This document shows, in pieces, positions 17,632 to 26,995 of a stretch of 53,514 bases of DNA (positions are counted from its first letter, which is position 1; each line of letters starts with the position of its first letter). Under the pieces are notes generated by a model, which ran no database searches, was not told where the DNA came from, and saw nothing but the letters and a program-made list of their open reading frames with translations. Both the position numbers and the translations under genes were made by a program. Where the stretch lies: the NCBI RefSeq assembly GCF_017114985.1, contig NZ_JABXKP010000031.1:1-53514 (forward strand), given 5' to 3'. The DNA is from Nostoc sp. JL33. GTDB taxonomy: Bacteria; Cyanobacteriota; Cyanobacteriia; Cyanobacteriales; Nostocaceae.

Positions 17632-19032
17632 ATGAACCTACAAGAAACAGCACTCTTACAAATATCTCAAGAGACAGAAAGATTATCACCGAAGTGGAGT
17701 GAACCACAAACCCCACAAGCTGTGCCATTTATTCTGGATTCCAAAACATCCACAGTGAAGCTTTTGCTAATTGACGATCAGGTAATTATTAGCGAAGCCT
17801 TCCGTCGGATGATTGCGACAGAAACAGATATTTCCCTTGATTATACAAGCAATCCAGCTAAGGCTATTCAAGATGCGATCGCCATTGCCCCAACGGTGAT
17901 CTTCTTGGATATGATCATGCCAGATATCGATGGATTAATGCTACTGCGTTGGTTTCGCTCTCATCCAGTAACTCGTGATATTCCGATCGTCATGCTATCC
18001 AGTAAAGAAGAAGCAAAGCTGAAAGCCACCGCTTTTACTGAGGGTGCAAATGACTACCTAATCAAGTTACCCGATGCAGTTGAGTTAATAGCCCGCATCC
18101 GTTATCATTCCAAGGCATACAATAACCTCAAAGCACTGACTACAGCAACCGCTACTGCTCAACTTCAAGCACAACAATTAGAACATACCTTACGGAAATT
18201 ACAAACTACCCAAGTTCAATTGATTCAGACTGAGAAAATGTCTAGCTTGGGTCGGATGGTTGCAGGTTTAGCCCACGAGATTAATAATCCTGTGAATTTT
18301 ATTCAGGGCAATTTTAACCACTTGAATAACCATGTTAACTGTCTTTTAAATTTAATCGAACTATATAAACAAAAACATCCTGAATCACATTTTGTATTGC
18401 AAGATGATTATGGTGATTTTAACCTTGATTTTATCATTGATGATTTACCAAAAATTCTTTCATCCATGAAGATAGGGACTGATCGGATTCGTGACATTGT
18501 GCTGTCACTAAGAAACTTTTCTCGACTTGATCATTCCGAGAAAAAAGCTGTTAATCTTCATGAAGGTATTGAAGGTACTTTATTACTTTTAAACCATCGA
18601 CTCAAACAAAAAATTGAAATTATTAAAATATATGGAAATCTGCCACTAGTTCAATGTTATCCAGCACAACTGAATCAAGTATTCATGAATATCCTTAGTA
18701 ATGGCATTGATGCTTTACTAGAGCTAGATAATCAGATCCAAAAGCAAATTGTGATTACAACCGAAGTAACTGAATTAGAAACAGTGATAATTAGATTTAG
18801 AGATAACGGTTCTGGAATTGATTCCGAAATCCAAAGTAAGATATTTGATCCTTTTTTTACAACTAAACCTGTCAACAAAGGAACGGGACTAGGTTTAGCA
18901 ATTAGCTATCAAATTATTGAAAAACATCAGGGAAATATCCAGCTAAAATCTGAACTTAGTTATGGAACAGAATTTGCGATCGAAATTCCAATAGCATTAC
19001 CAGTTACCAATTTGAGTACAATTCCTATATAA
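17632..19032 (+). CDS. Receiver-histidine kinase fusion (WspR-type receiver, kinase output)
   Basis: 466 aa. The N-terminal receiver (LLLIDDQVIISEAFRRMI, phospho-Asp 93 in IFLDMIMPDIDG, GANDYLIKLPDAVELIARIR) closely resembles the receiver of the Pseudomonas diguanylate cyclase WspR, including the unusual KLPDAVELIARIRYHS end. After a coiled coil (~165-200) comes a HisKA domain (EKMSSLGRMVAGLAHEINNP, His 215) and HATPase (N-box FMNILSNGIDALLE, G1 RFRDNGSGIDSEIQ, GTGLGLAISYQIIEKHQG). There is no GGDEF domain. It is the last gene of the Wsp-like cluster, 236 bases after cheB, so it probably is the output. No dedicated response regulator partner is encoded next to it. Confidence 0.9.
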   Translation: MNLQETALLQISQETERLSPKWSEPQTPQAVPFILDSKTSTVKLLLIDDQVIISEAFRRMIATETDISLDYTSNPAKAIQDAIAIAPTVIFLDMIMPDIDGLMLLRWFRSHPVTRDIPIVMLSSKEEAKLKATAFTEGANDYLIKLPDAVELIARIRYHSKAYNNLKALTTATATAQLQAQQLEHTLRKLQTTQVQLIQTEKMSSLGRMVAGLAHEINNPVNFIQGNFNHLNNHVNCLLNLIELYKQKHPESHFVLQDDYGDFNLDFIIDDLPKILSSMKIGTDRIRDIVLSLRNFSRLDHSEKKAVNLHEGIEGTLLLLNHRLKQKIEIIKIYGNLPLVQCYPAQLNQVFMNILSNGIDALLELDNQIQKQIVITTEVTELETVIIRFRDNGSGIDSEIQSKIFDPFFTTKPVNKGTGLGLAISYQIIEKHQGNIQLKSELSYGTEFAIEIPIALPVTNLSTIPI

Positions 19033-19184
19033 TAAGTCAACATCCAGAATCCAGAATTGCTTGCCTGTATGGGATGAGTGACGCTAGTCTTAAAAGAAAT
19101 CGTGCAAAGCAAAACCTCATCCAAGAAGTCGAGTAGAAAGCTACAATGGTAATTCCAAATAAATAAGTAAAATCTAATACTGAT

Positions 19185-19454
19185 ATTTTAGATAGTAGAC
19201 GCACCCAAACTCGTATCCAAGTTCGCATTCCTAAAGACTTGCATGAGAAACCAGTCATTTCACGACTGGTTTCTCACTATGGGGTAACGGTGATTATTGC
19301 TGATGCTCAGGTAAACGCAAACGTGCCACAATATAGCTGCTTCGTTCTGGAACTGCGAGGTACTGTTTCCCAGATTGAAAGTACTTTAACTTACCTGGAT
19401 GAACTGGACTTAGAAGTTTTGCACCAATCCAGCCCTGAAGAAGATGGTTGGTAG
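19185..19454 (+). CDS. NIL-domain protein without a canonical start codon
   Basis: The frame reads DSRRTQTRIQVRIPKDLHEK then PVISRLVSHYGVTVIIADAQ and ends ELDLEVLHQSSPEEDGW, the ferredoxin-like NIL fold (~75 aa) best known from the methionine ABC transporter ATPase MetN. The conserved N-terminal part lies upstream of the first TTG (19239), but between the in-frame stop at 19164 and that point there is no ATG, GTG or TTG; ATT 19185 is the only plausible alternative. Either an unusual start is used or the 5' end has decayed. It stands alone, followed by heptamer repeats. Confidence 0.55.
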   Translation: MLDSRRTQTRIQVRIPKDLHEKPVISRLVSHYGVTVIIADAQVNANVPQYSCFVLELRGTVSQIESTLTYLDELDLEVLHQSSPEEDGW

Positions 19455-19457
19455 ATT

Positions 19458-19533
19458 TAGTTAGGAGTTAGGAGTTAGGAGTTAGGAGTTAAAAAATTCA
19501 TAACTCATAACTCATAACTTTTAACTCTTAACT
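19458..19533. repeat. Heptamer short tandem repeats
   Basis: Four units of the ttaggag type are followed by units of the taactca type in complementary orientation; the two halves can fold into a hairpin between the NIL and NarL-type genes, which converge here. Confidence 0.65.
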
Positions 19534-19537
19534 TTGT

Positions 19538-20218
19538 TTAAGCCATTTGATTTTCAATCGCCCACCGCGCTAGTTCAGTGCGGTTGTGGAGATTGGTTTT
19601 GCCCAACATATTGGACACATGGCTTTCAACCGTGCGCTGACTAACATTTAGTTCTTCAGCAATTTCCCGGTTAGCTAAACCCCTAGCGACAAACTGGACT
19701 ACTTTCAGTTCGGTTGGGGTTAATTGCACATCGAAGGGAACCTGGATACGGGAACCGTTTTCGCCTCCTTTAGCTTGGTGTTCTTTCCAACGGATAGTTT
19801 GTTTCAGCGAGGATTCAACTTGCGCTACGAGTTCTTCTGGTTCAAAGGGTTTGACCATATAAACATCAGCACCTTTATTCAGACCCTTAACTCGGTCTGC
19901 ACTTTGTCCCTTAGCTGAAAGGAAAAGAACCGGAATCCAGCTGGTGCGTTCGTTTTGCCGGACTTGTTCCACAAAAGTATATCCGTCCATTTCCGGCATC
20001 ATCACGTCGCAGATGATCATGTCTGGAACATCTTGCTCTAAAATTTCCAGAGCTTCGCGTCCATTTTCGGCGGTGATGACTTCGTATCCCCGGAATTCTA
20101 AGTAATCCTTCACCAGCAAGATGAGGTTCGGGTCATCATCAATCAATAGAAGTCGTTTGTGATCTTTCATGCTGGGCTCTTTCATAGCAGTGGCACTTGT
20201 CGCGCTTCGGTCCATCAA
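19538..20218 (-). CDS. NarL/FixJ-type response regulator
   Basis: 226 aa. Receiver: RLLLIDDDPNLILLVKDYLE, phospho-Asp in MIICDVMMPEMDGYT, Ser in VLFLSAKG, Lys in VYMVKPFEPEEL. C-terminal LuxR-type helix-turn-helix: LTPTELKVVQFVARGLANRE then IAEELNVSQRTVESHVSNML. The sequence type is strongly conserved in cyanobacteria and resembles plastid Ycf29; target genes are not known to me. Translation may start at ATG 20218 or at ATG 20170 (MKDHKRLLL), the latter nearer the receiver. No partner kinase is adjacent apart from the fusion kinase at 17632 on the other strand. Confidence 0.88.
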   Translation of the reverse strand: MMDRSATSATAMKEPSMKDHKRLLLIDDDPNLILLVKDYLEFRGYEVITAENGREALEILEQDVPDMIICDVMMPEMDGYTFVEQVRQNERTSWIPVLFLSAKGQSADRVKGLNKGADVYMVKPFEPEELVAQVESSLKQTIRWKEHQAKGGENGSRIQVPFDVQLTPTELKVVQFVARGLANREIAEELNVSQRTVESHVSNMLGKTNLHNRTELARWAIENQMA

Positions 20219-20544
20219 AGTCTTGAATATTTATCCTCTATGGTGGGTTATTTCGAGATGTTGTCCTTTTTCCTACTTAACTTGCCTTTGCTGTCTCGAA
20301 GCCTCAAAAATGCCGAGCATTTTCGAGAGACTAGTAGCTCGATAGCAAAAGTCCAGCAAGGATACGTATAGCAGTAGTATCTATAATGCGCTATTATATA
20401 TCGCATTGAAAGGGGCGGGCGAAAAAACACTGATTAAATAATAATCCTTCTGACTCACAAGTAAGTATTGGCTTAAAGATGACCCTACCTCAAAACCAAC
20501 CCGCACTTTCTTTAAGCTTACTGCTATACCATATCATTCGGTTG
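20219..20544. other. Intergenic region, promoter side of the NarL-type gene
   Basis: No gene seen. An inverted repeat (tctcgaa ... ttcgaga) lies around 20294-20330 upstream of the regulator; it might be an operator, but there is no independent support. Confidence 0.3.
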
Positions 20545-21003
20545 TTAAGCCTCTATGAGGTGTTCACAAGAAACGAGGGAAGTTTCTGGCAAAGGATGGG
20601 TTAAAAACACATATTCTTCAACCGCCATTATGCCTATTAAGTGTTCTTGGATGATCCGCTCAATAACTTCCGGGTTTGCTTGGCCATATCAGACCCCATC
20701 AGGGTAAACCACCATTATGGGTCTAGAACAACAAACGCGCAAGCAGTTGGCTTTAGTTCTATAGACGCAAATGGGATGACTCTGTTGCGACTCATCAAGT
20801 TTTAACTCTTTAAGTCGCTTTTTTAAGTATTCCCAGGATTCCAGACTAGCTTGTTTTGAGCAGCAGTTAGCAATTGTCCAGTCAGCGCAAATAAAAATGT
20901 GTCGCTGAATTTTTGCAAGTCCTAAAGTTTCTAGACAATTACTCAGGGCTTTATGTTCTGGAGACTTAGTGGTTTTGGGGATTTGATGGCTAGACTGGAT
21001 CAC
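20545..21003 (-). pseudogene. Thioredoxin-like [2Fe-2S] ferredoxin domain gene with one nonsense codon
   Basis: The open part (21003-20689) encodes RHIFICADWTIANCCSKQAS then CVYRTKANCLRVCCSRPIMV, with the cysteines of thioredoxin-like [2Fe-2S] ferredoxins. It halts at TGA 20691-20689 right after VYPDGV. Past that codon the same frame continues as YGQANPEVIERIIQEHLIG then EEYVFLTHPLPETSLVSCEH and ends at 20545. Family members have Trp (TGG) exactly there (PDGVWY). A single G-to-A change thus explains the break; the whole would be 152 aa. Either a recent nonsense mutation or a sequencing error. The product likely carries electrons or senses redox state. Confidence 0.75.
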
Positions 21004-21237
21004 TGTATTTTATTCATCGAGCGGCTCCCTGATTACAGTTCTATAACAATTTCCCAGCTTTGCAAATAAAGTTGACTCAGAAGGGGAGTGGGGAATGGGG
21101 GAAGAATTGTTATAACTCCCTACTCCCTACTCTCTTCGTAACTTATAGAACGGAACCTGAAAGGTAGAGATAATTAAGCATTTATACTTAAGTACACCGA
21201 TGATCTTCTAGTTCGGGAACCCGTACTCAAGGGATTC
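21004..21237. other. Intergenic region upstream of the groESL promoter
   Basis: AT-rich spacer holding a short pairing segment (gaattgttataactccc with ttctataacaattt) but no gene that I can support. Confidence 0.35.
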
Positions 21238-21267
21238 TTGCCATTGGATGCCACTTTTCGGTAGATT
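21238..21267 (+). promoter_or_regulatory. Sigma70-like promoter of groESL
   Basis: TTGCCA (21238-21243), an 18-base spacer, then TAGATT (21262-21267), overlapping the CIRCE operator. It is the only good housekeeping-type match in the upstream region, predicted by eye. Confidence 0.5.
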
Positions 21268-21292
21268 AGCACTCAGGGGTTGAGAGTGCTAA
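21266..21292 (+). promoter_or_regulatory. CIRCE element (HrcA operator)
   Basis: Perfect TTAGCACTC-N9-GAGTGCTAA ending 19 bases before the groES ATG. HrcA binds CIRCE and represses chaperonin genes until heat shock. Its overlap with the promoter -10 fits simple steric repression. Confidence 0.95.
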
Positions 21293-21311
21293 AACTCTGG
21301 AGAAAATAATT

Positions 21312-21623
21312 ATGGCAGCTTTATCTTTAAGCGTTTCTACAGTTAAACCTTTGAGCGATCGCGTTTTCGTAAAAGTGAGCGCCTCAGAGGAAAAGACCGC
21401 AGGTGGTCTGTATTTGCCCGACACCGCCAAGGAAAAGCCCCAGGTAGGGGAAGTAGTCGCCCTTGGCCCTGGCAAGCGTAACGATGACGGTAGCCGTCAG
21501 GAATTGGAAATTCAAGTCGGCGATAAGGTGCTGTACTCTAAGTACGCTGGCACTGACATCAAACTCGGTACCGAAGAATATGTACTGCTTTCTGAAAAAG
21601 ATATTTTAGCAGTCGTTATCTAG
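21312..21623 (+). CDS. groES: Co-chaperonin GroES
   Basis: 103-aa GroES, the heptameric lid of the chaperonin cage. Family signature [20 protein letters not shown] then [20 protein letters not shown]; the mobile loop with the GroEL-binding hydrophobic tripeptide is GGLYLPD, and the C-terminus [20 protein letters not shown] is typical. Normal length. It is controlled by the upstream CIRCE site and is followed by groEL after 118 bases. The spacer includes heptamer repeats that may modulate the GroES:GroEL ratio (inference). Confidence 0.98.
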   Translation: MAALSLSVSTVKPLSDRVFVKVSASEEKTAGGLYLPDTAKEKPQVGEVVALGPGKRNDDGSRQELEIQVGDKVLYSKYAGTDIKLGTEEYVLLSEKDILAVVI

Positions 21624-23379
<1,756 letters not shown>

Positions 23380-23409
23380 ATACTTTGTAGTTAGATAATT
23401 TGTGAAAAT

Positions 23410-23441
23410 GGCTGCTTCCTGATGGAGGCGGCTGTTTTTTT
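23410..23441 (+). terminator. groESL terminator
   Basis: A 10-bp stem with G-U pairs (ggctgcttcc / ggaggcggct, 23410-23433) is followed by a run of seven T, 31 bases after the groEL stop. Confidence 0.8.
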
Positions 23442-23565
23442 GTTTGAACTGCCTTTGGTGAAGCTGTTGCCGGAGGCTAGGACACAAAGGGCGCAAAAAT
23501 AGTAGTACAAATATTCTGCTAAGGAATGAACATTATAAAAATAACAGTTAGAATATGAATATTTA

Positions 23566-23883
23566 ATGACATTCACCATGAATTACATCTTAGAAACACA
23601 AGCAAGTTATGCTAGGAAAAATATTGAGCAAAGACTAGAAGATTTTATTCATGCAGTTGATAATCATAAAAGCCTAAGTCCAGATATAAAAGATCAGCTT
23701 GTTTTTTTAAGATATGCTGATGCTTGTGAATTAACATCTCTTACAAGTAAGTTTAAACAGCAATTGTCAATAAGTCCTTATATACATCCCGAAGTGCAAA
23801 GAAGAATACGATTGTTAGATATATCTATTCAACATTGGGCAAGATTGTTGGATATTAATACCTTATTTTGGTGTAATTTTTAG
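23566..23883 (+). CDS. Hypothetical protein, 105 aa
   Basis: Not recognised. A small, all-helical-looking protein: NIEQRLEDFIHAVDNHKSLS, KDQLVFLRYADACELTSLTS, PYIHPEVQRRIRLLDISIQH, WARLLDINTLFWCNF. There are no membrane segments or cysteine motifs. ATG 23578 is an alternative start. AT-rich like the ParA gene that follows, and flanked by its own terminator at 23925, so it is a separate unit. Possibly horizontally acquired. Confidence 0.5.
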   Translation: MTFTMNYILETQASYARKNIEQRLEDFIHAVDNHKSLSPDIKDQLVFLRYADACELTSLTSKFKQQLSISPYIHPEVQRRIRLLDISIQHWARLLDINTLFWCNF

Positions 23884-23924
23884 ACGTTTAAATAGCTTAT
23901 TTATTACTATTTTTTATTTGTAAA

Positions 23925-23957
23925 AGCAGCTAGTTTTTTTTAAACTAGCCGCTTTTT
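23925..23957 (+). terminator. Rho-independent terminator
   Basis: A 12-bp stem with one mismatch (agcagctagttt / aaactagccgct) around a T-only loop, followed by five T. It lies 42 bases past the 105-aa gene. Confidence 0.8.
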
Positions 23958-24084
23958 GTAATTTTTATAAACTCAAGTAATTTACTTCGCGTGCTTTGGT
24001 CTATTAAATCGGCGTTTTGGATAAATTGACGCATCGTTAATATAATAAGTATAATCACGTAAAAAAAACACTAGATTGGAAGAG

Positions 24085-25158
24085 ATGAGCAGCAATAAAA
24101 CTAAAGTAATTTCAATTTTTAACAATAAAGGCGGTGTTGGCAAAACAATTATTACATGGAATTTAGGAGATGCGCTTGCACGATTAGGCAAAAAAGTGTT
24201 GTTAATAGATTTTGATCCACAATCAAATCTTTCAATAGCAATGTTAGGTGATCGTTTTACAGATATTTTACCAAGCCCAGAAAACCCTTATGGAACTACT
24301 ATAAGAGCATATCTACAGAGGTTTTTACAAAACGAAGGTCCACTACAGTACTATAAACACAACGGATACAGAACTCACAATAAAGTTGATTTAATTGCTA
24401 GTGATGCTTGGTTGAATGTCTATTCAGAATCACTAAGTGTTGGGTCGGATCTACTCACTGGTAATGGCCTTGAAAAATATTCAATAATAAGCAGGCTAAT
24501 ACAAGAAGCTAATAGTAAGGAAGAGAACCAGTATGATTATGTATTAATTGACTTACCACCATCATTTAATAATTTGGTTAGAACTGCATTGTATTCTTCT
24601 AATTATTTTATTGTTCCTTGTACATCTGATATTTTTTGTTCGTATTGTGTTGGGCTAATAGGAGAAACACTACCACGGTTTATTAAGGAATGGGAAATAG
24701 GATGTCAACTACATGATACTAATAATCCTCATAATCAAAAATATATAAGTCTTGGTAAACCTGTATTTGCAGGTTGGATTTTCAATGGATACGACACAAG
24801 AAAGCCTAAAGATGAGAAAAATAAGAAAATAATTGCAGCAGATAACGCAATGGGGATACAGATTGTGCAAAAGGTCAAAGAACTTGTAGAAACACTAGAA
24901 AATAAAATAAAGGAACATCCCTCTGTTTTGCAAAATCACCCATCAGAAGATTTCTCGCTAGGTGGAATAGAAGATATGAACATTCTTATTCAAAATAGTA
25001 TGTGGCTAAATTGCCCTATTGCAAGACTAGATCAAATGGAACCAGTAAGAAATCTTCAAGATCGGGGACAATGGTCGCCAAATCAATTAGATCAAATCAA
25101 GAGATTAAAAACTAGTTTTTTGTTGATAGCTCACAGGATAATTAAACATTGTATTTGA
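24085..25158 (+). CDS. ParA/Soj-family ATPase, orphan
   Basis: About 357 aa. Deviant Walker A FNNKGGVGKTIITWNLGDAL, Walker A' VLLIDFDPQSNLSIA and Walker B DYVLIDLPPSFNNLVRTALY identify a ParA-type ATPase that dimerises on ATP and binds DNA nonspecifically. An extended C-terminal half (GWIFNGYDTRKPKDEKNKKI, then WLNCPIARLDQMEPVRNLQD) is longer than in Soj and similar to ParA-like proteins seen alone in cyanobacterial accessory regions. No parB or parS-like repeat was found next to it. GGAAGAG abuts ATG 24085; TTG 24076 is an alternative. Low GC compared with neighbours suggests acquisition. Confidence 0.85.
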   Translation: MSSNKTKVISIFNNKGGVGKTIITWNLGDALARLGKKVLLIDFDPQSNLSIAMLGDRFTDILPSPENPYGTTIRAYLQRFLQNEGPLQYYKHNGYRTHNKVDLIASDAWLNVYSESLSVGSDLLTGNGLEKYSIISRLIQEANSKEENQYDYVLIDLPPSFNNLVRTALYSSNYFIVPCTSDIFCSYCVGLIGETLPRFIKEWEIGCQLHDTNNPHNQKYISLGKPVFAGWIFNGYDTRKPKDEKNKKIIAADNAMGIQIVQKVKELVETLENKIKEHPSVLQNHPSEDFSLGGIEDMNILIQNSMWLNCPIARLDQMEPVRNLQDRGQWSPNQLDQIKRLKTSFLLIAHRIIKHCI

Positions 25159-25280
25159 AAAAATAAATGTAAATCTATTTTGATATAGGGTAGCAATCTA
25201 AGTTGGGTAAAGGAAAGCACAATCAAACAACCCGCAGAATGCTACATTGTTTTATATTATTAGAAATCTTGTGATGAAAA

Positions 25281-25520
25281 TTGAATTCAGTTCGGGGATT
25301 TTTGCAGAAGGATGTTATGAAAGAGTCTGTAATTTATCAAGATATTATTCAAAAAGAAGCGTTTAAATTGATTAGCCGTCAGCTTAAACGGCGCTTTGGT
25401 GATGTTGAAGCATCATTAGTTGAGCAGGTTCGGAATTTATCTGCTGAACAGTTAGAGGAGTTGGGAGAAGATTTACTTGATTTTTCGGAAGTTGCTGATT
25501 TGGTAGCTTGGTTAGAATAG
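25281..25520 (+). pseudogene. C-terminal fragment of an Rpn-family protein (DUF4351)
   Basis: MKESVIYQDIIQKEAFKLIS then RQLKRRFGDVEASLVEQVRN and EQLEELGEDLLDFSEVADLV match the last third of the Rpn-family proteins at 46457-47368 (MQESVIYQDILQKG, LTRRFGAIEPEIEQQI). The nuclease core that should precede it is absent. It may be translated as a 65-79 aa peptide but is best seen as a remnant. Confidence 0.65.
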
Positions 25521-25563
25521 CAACAACAAGCTTAATCAAAATGAATATAAACCCTCTTTATTA

Positions 25564-25791
25564 CTAAGAGCGGTTAAGAAAATCTTCAGGTTCAATACCA
25601 GCTTGCTTTAAAATTGCACGTAATGTTCCCTCTGGCATATCACCAAAATGATTGGGAATAGTAGTGTAACGATTACTTTCAGGATTAAACCAGATTTCAT
25701 GACTCCCTGCGGCTTGACGATGAAAAACAAAGCCAAAGGTTTTTAATATTTTGATAATTTGTCTGTAGCTAAACCCAGCTAGCCGTCCCAT
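25564..25791 (-). CDS. hicA: HicA-family toxin
   Basis: 75 aa, small double-stranded-RNA-binding-like fold. FSYRQIIKILKTFGFVFHRQ then AAGSHEIWFNPESNRYTTIP contains the catalytic-type His of the GSHEIW motif; the end GTLRAILKQAGIEPEDFL is the usual HicA tail. HicA proteins cleave mRNA/tmRNA when free of antitoxin. It lies 7 bases after the hicB stop on the same strand, so this is a hicB-hicA order operon. Intact, probably functional. Confidence 0.85.
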   Translation of the reverse strand: MGRLAGFSYRQIIKILKTFGFVFHRQAAGSHEIWFNPESNRYTTIPNHFGDMPEGTLRAILKQAGIEPEDFLNRS

Positions 25792-25798
25792 GAATTGA

Positions 25799-26029
25799 CT
25801 ACTGACCTACAACTAAAGGATAGTTAAATTGTTCAGCTATTGGTTGCAAATAATCTAGTTCTTCATCCTGAGATTGTGCTTCTAATAACTTACGCGCTAC
25901 ATCACGAGCAATTTCTAAAGTTTCAGCAACAGTGCGTCCTTGAGCTACTAAACCTTGAAGCTCATCAGATGTTGCTAAATAAACGCCTTCAGGTAATTTC
26001 TCAATGTGGATGTTTAGCAATCTTTCCAT
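25799..26029 (-). CDS. hicB: HicB-family antitoxin
   Basis: 76 aa: LNIHIEKLPEGVYLATSDEL then QGLVAQGRTVAETLEIARDV, the degraded RNase H-like fold of HicB, with ARKLLEAQSQDEELDYLQPI after it. No C-terminal DNA-binding domain is visible, so autoregulation is unclear. First gene of the pair with hicA. It lies in the accessory stretch between the Rpn fragment and the methyltransferase. Confidence 0.82.
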   Translation of the reverse strand: MERLLNIHIEKLPEGVYLATSDELQGLVAQGRTVAETLEIARDVARKLLEAQSQDEELDYLQPIAEQFNYPLVVGQ

Positions 26030-26149
26030 TATTGTATGTAGATGTTACTGTTTAGAGCGGTTTAATTGTCATGATATCGCTTTTCTGAACTACAGCGATG
26101 TCTACGACGGCCTATTCGGTGACGCACTTCTACTTTTACATCAAAACCC

Positions 26150-26929
26150 ATGAGCCAAATTAATCCTGAAACAACCCCCTTACATACCTTAAACCCACTC
26201 AACCGATTTTCTGACAGAGCAGAGGATTATGTAAAATATCGACCAAGTTACCCCGCAGATGCAATTGATATTATCTTGGAAGGATTAGGTGAAAATTCCC
26301 AACTCGTAGCAGCAGATATTGGTGCAGGTACAGGAATTGCTTCAAGATTGTTAGCTGAACGGGGAGTTAATGTCATAGCCATAGAACCAAACGCGGCGAT
26401 GCGAGAAGCTGCTAAACCACATCCTTTGATAGAGTTTCGTGATGGAACAGCAGAATTTACCCAACTACCTGATAATTCAGTTGATTTAGTTACTTGTTTT
26501 CAAGCTTTCCACTGGTTCAATCCCGAACCAACTTTATTGGAATTTCACCGCATTTTAAAACCATCAGCACGCTTGGCTGTGGTGTGGAATAATCGAGATA
26601 AAGAAGATGCCTTAACTACAGAATATAGCCGAATAGTCCGCGAAGCATCTAATAATCACCCAGCAGAATCTCGAATGCAGTCGGTAGAACCACTGTTAGT
26701 AACTCCCCATTTTATTAACATCCGTGAATATAATTTTACTTATAGGCAACAGTTAGATTTAACTGGACTTATTGGACGAGCAATGAGTGTTTCTTACCTA
26801 CCGTGTGAAGGCTTGGCATACGAACAGCTTATTGATAATTTTGAAGAATTATATCAGCACTTTCGTGATGAGAGTGGTTTTGTCTATATGGTCTATCGCA
26901 CTAGCGTACACCTTGGGGAAGTAATTTAA
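26150..26929 (+). CDS. Class I SAM-dependent methyltransferase
   Basis: 259 aa. Rossmann motif I VAADIGAGTGIASRLLAERG, motif II VIAIEPNAAMREAA, then DNSVDLVTCFQAFHWFNPEP and HRILKPSARLAVVWNNRDKE: a UbiE/Methyltransf_11-type enzyme with the FHWF variant common in small-molecule methyltransferases. The C-terminal LTGLIGRAMSVSYLPCEG is a conserved cap. Complete length. Substrate unknown; no pathway genes are beside it apart from the radical SAM protein after 66 bases. Confidence 0.88.
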   Translation: MSQINPETTPLHTLNPLNRFSDRAEDYVKYRPSYPADAIDIILEGLGENSQLVAADIGAGTGIASRLLAERGVNVIAIEPNAAMREAAKPHPLIEFRDGTAEFTQLPDNSVDLVTCFQAFHWFNPEPTLLEFHRILKPSARLAVVWNNRDKEDALTTEYSRIVREASNNHPAESRMQSVEPLLVTPHFINIREYNFTYRQQLDLTGLIGRAMSVSYLPCEGLAYEQLIDNFEELYQHFRDESGFVYMVYRTSVHLGEVI

Positions 26930-26995
26930 AAATAAAAATGGGAATCATAAAAAGTAGAGTGCGTTAATTCACTCTCAATAAATATCAGGATTCAG

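Noticed and set aside
24085..25158. Plasmid partition locus
   Set aside because: Only the ParA-like ATPase is present; no ParB gene or iterated parS-like sites nearby, so a partition system cannot be claimed.
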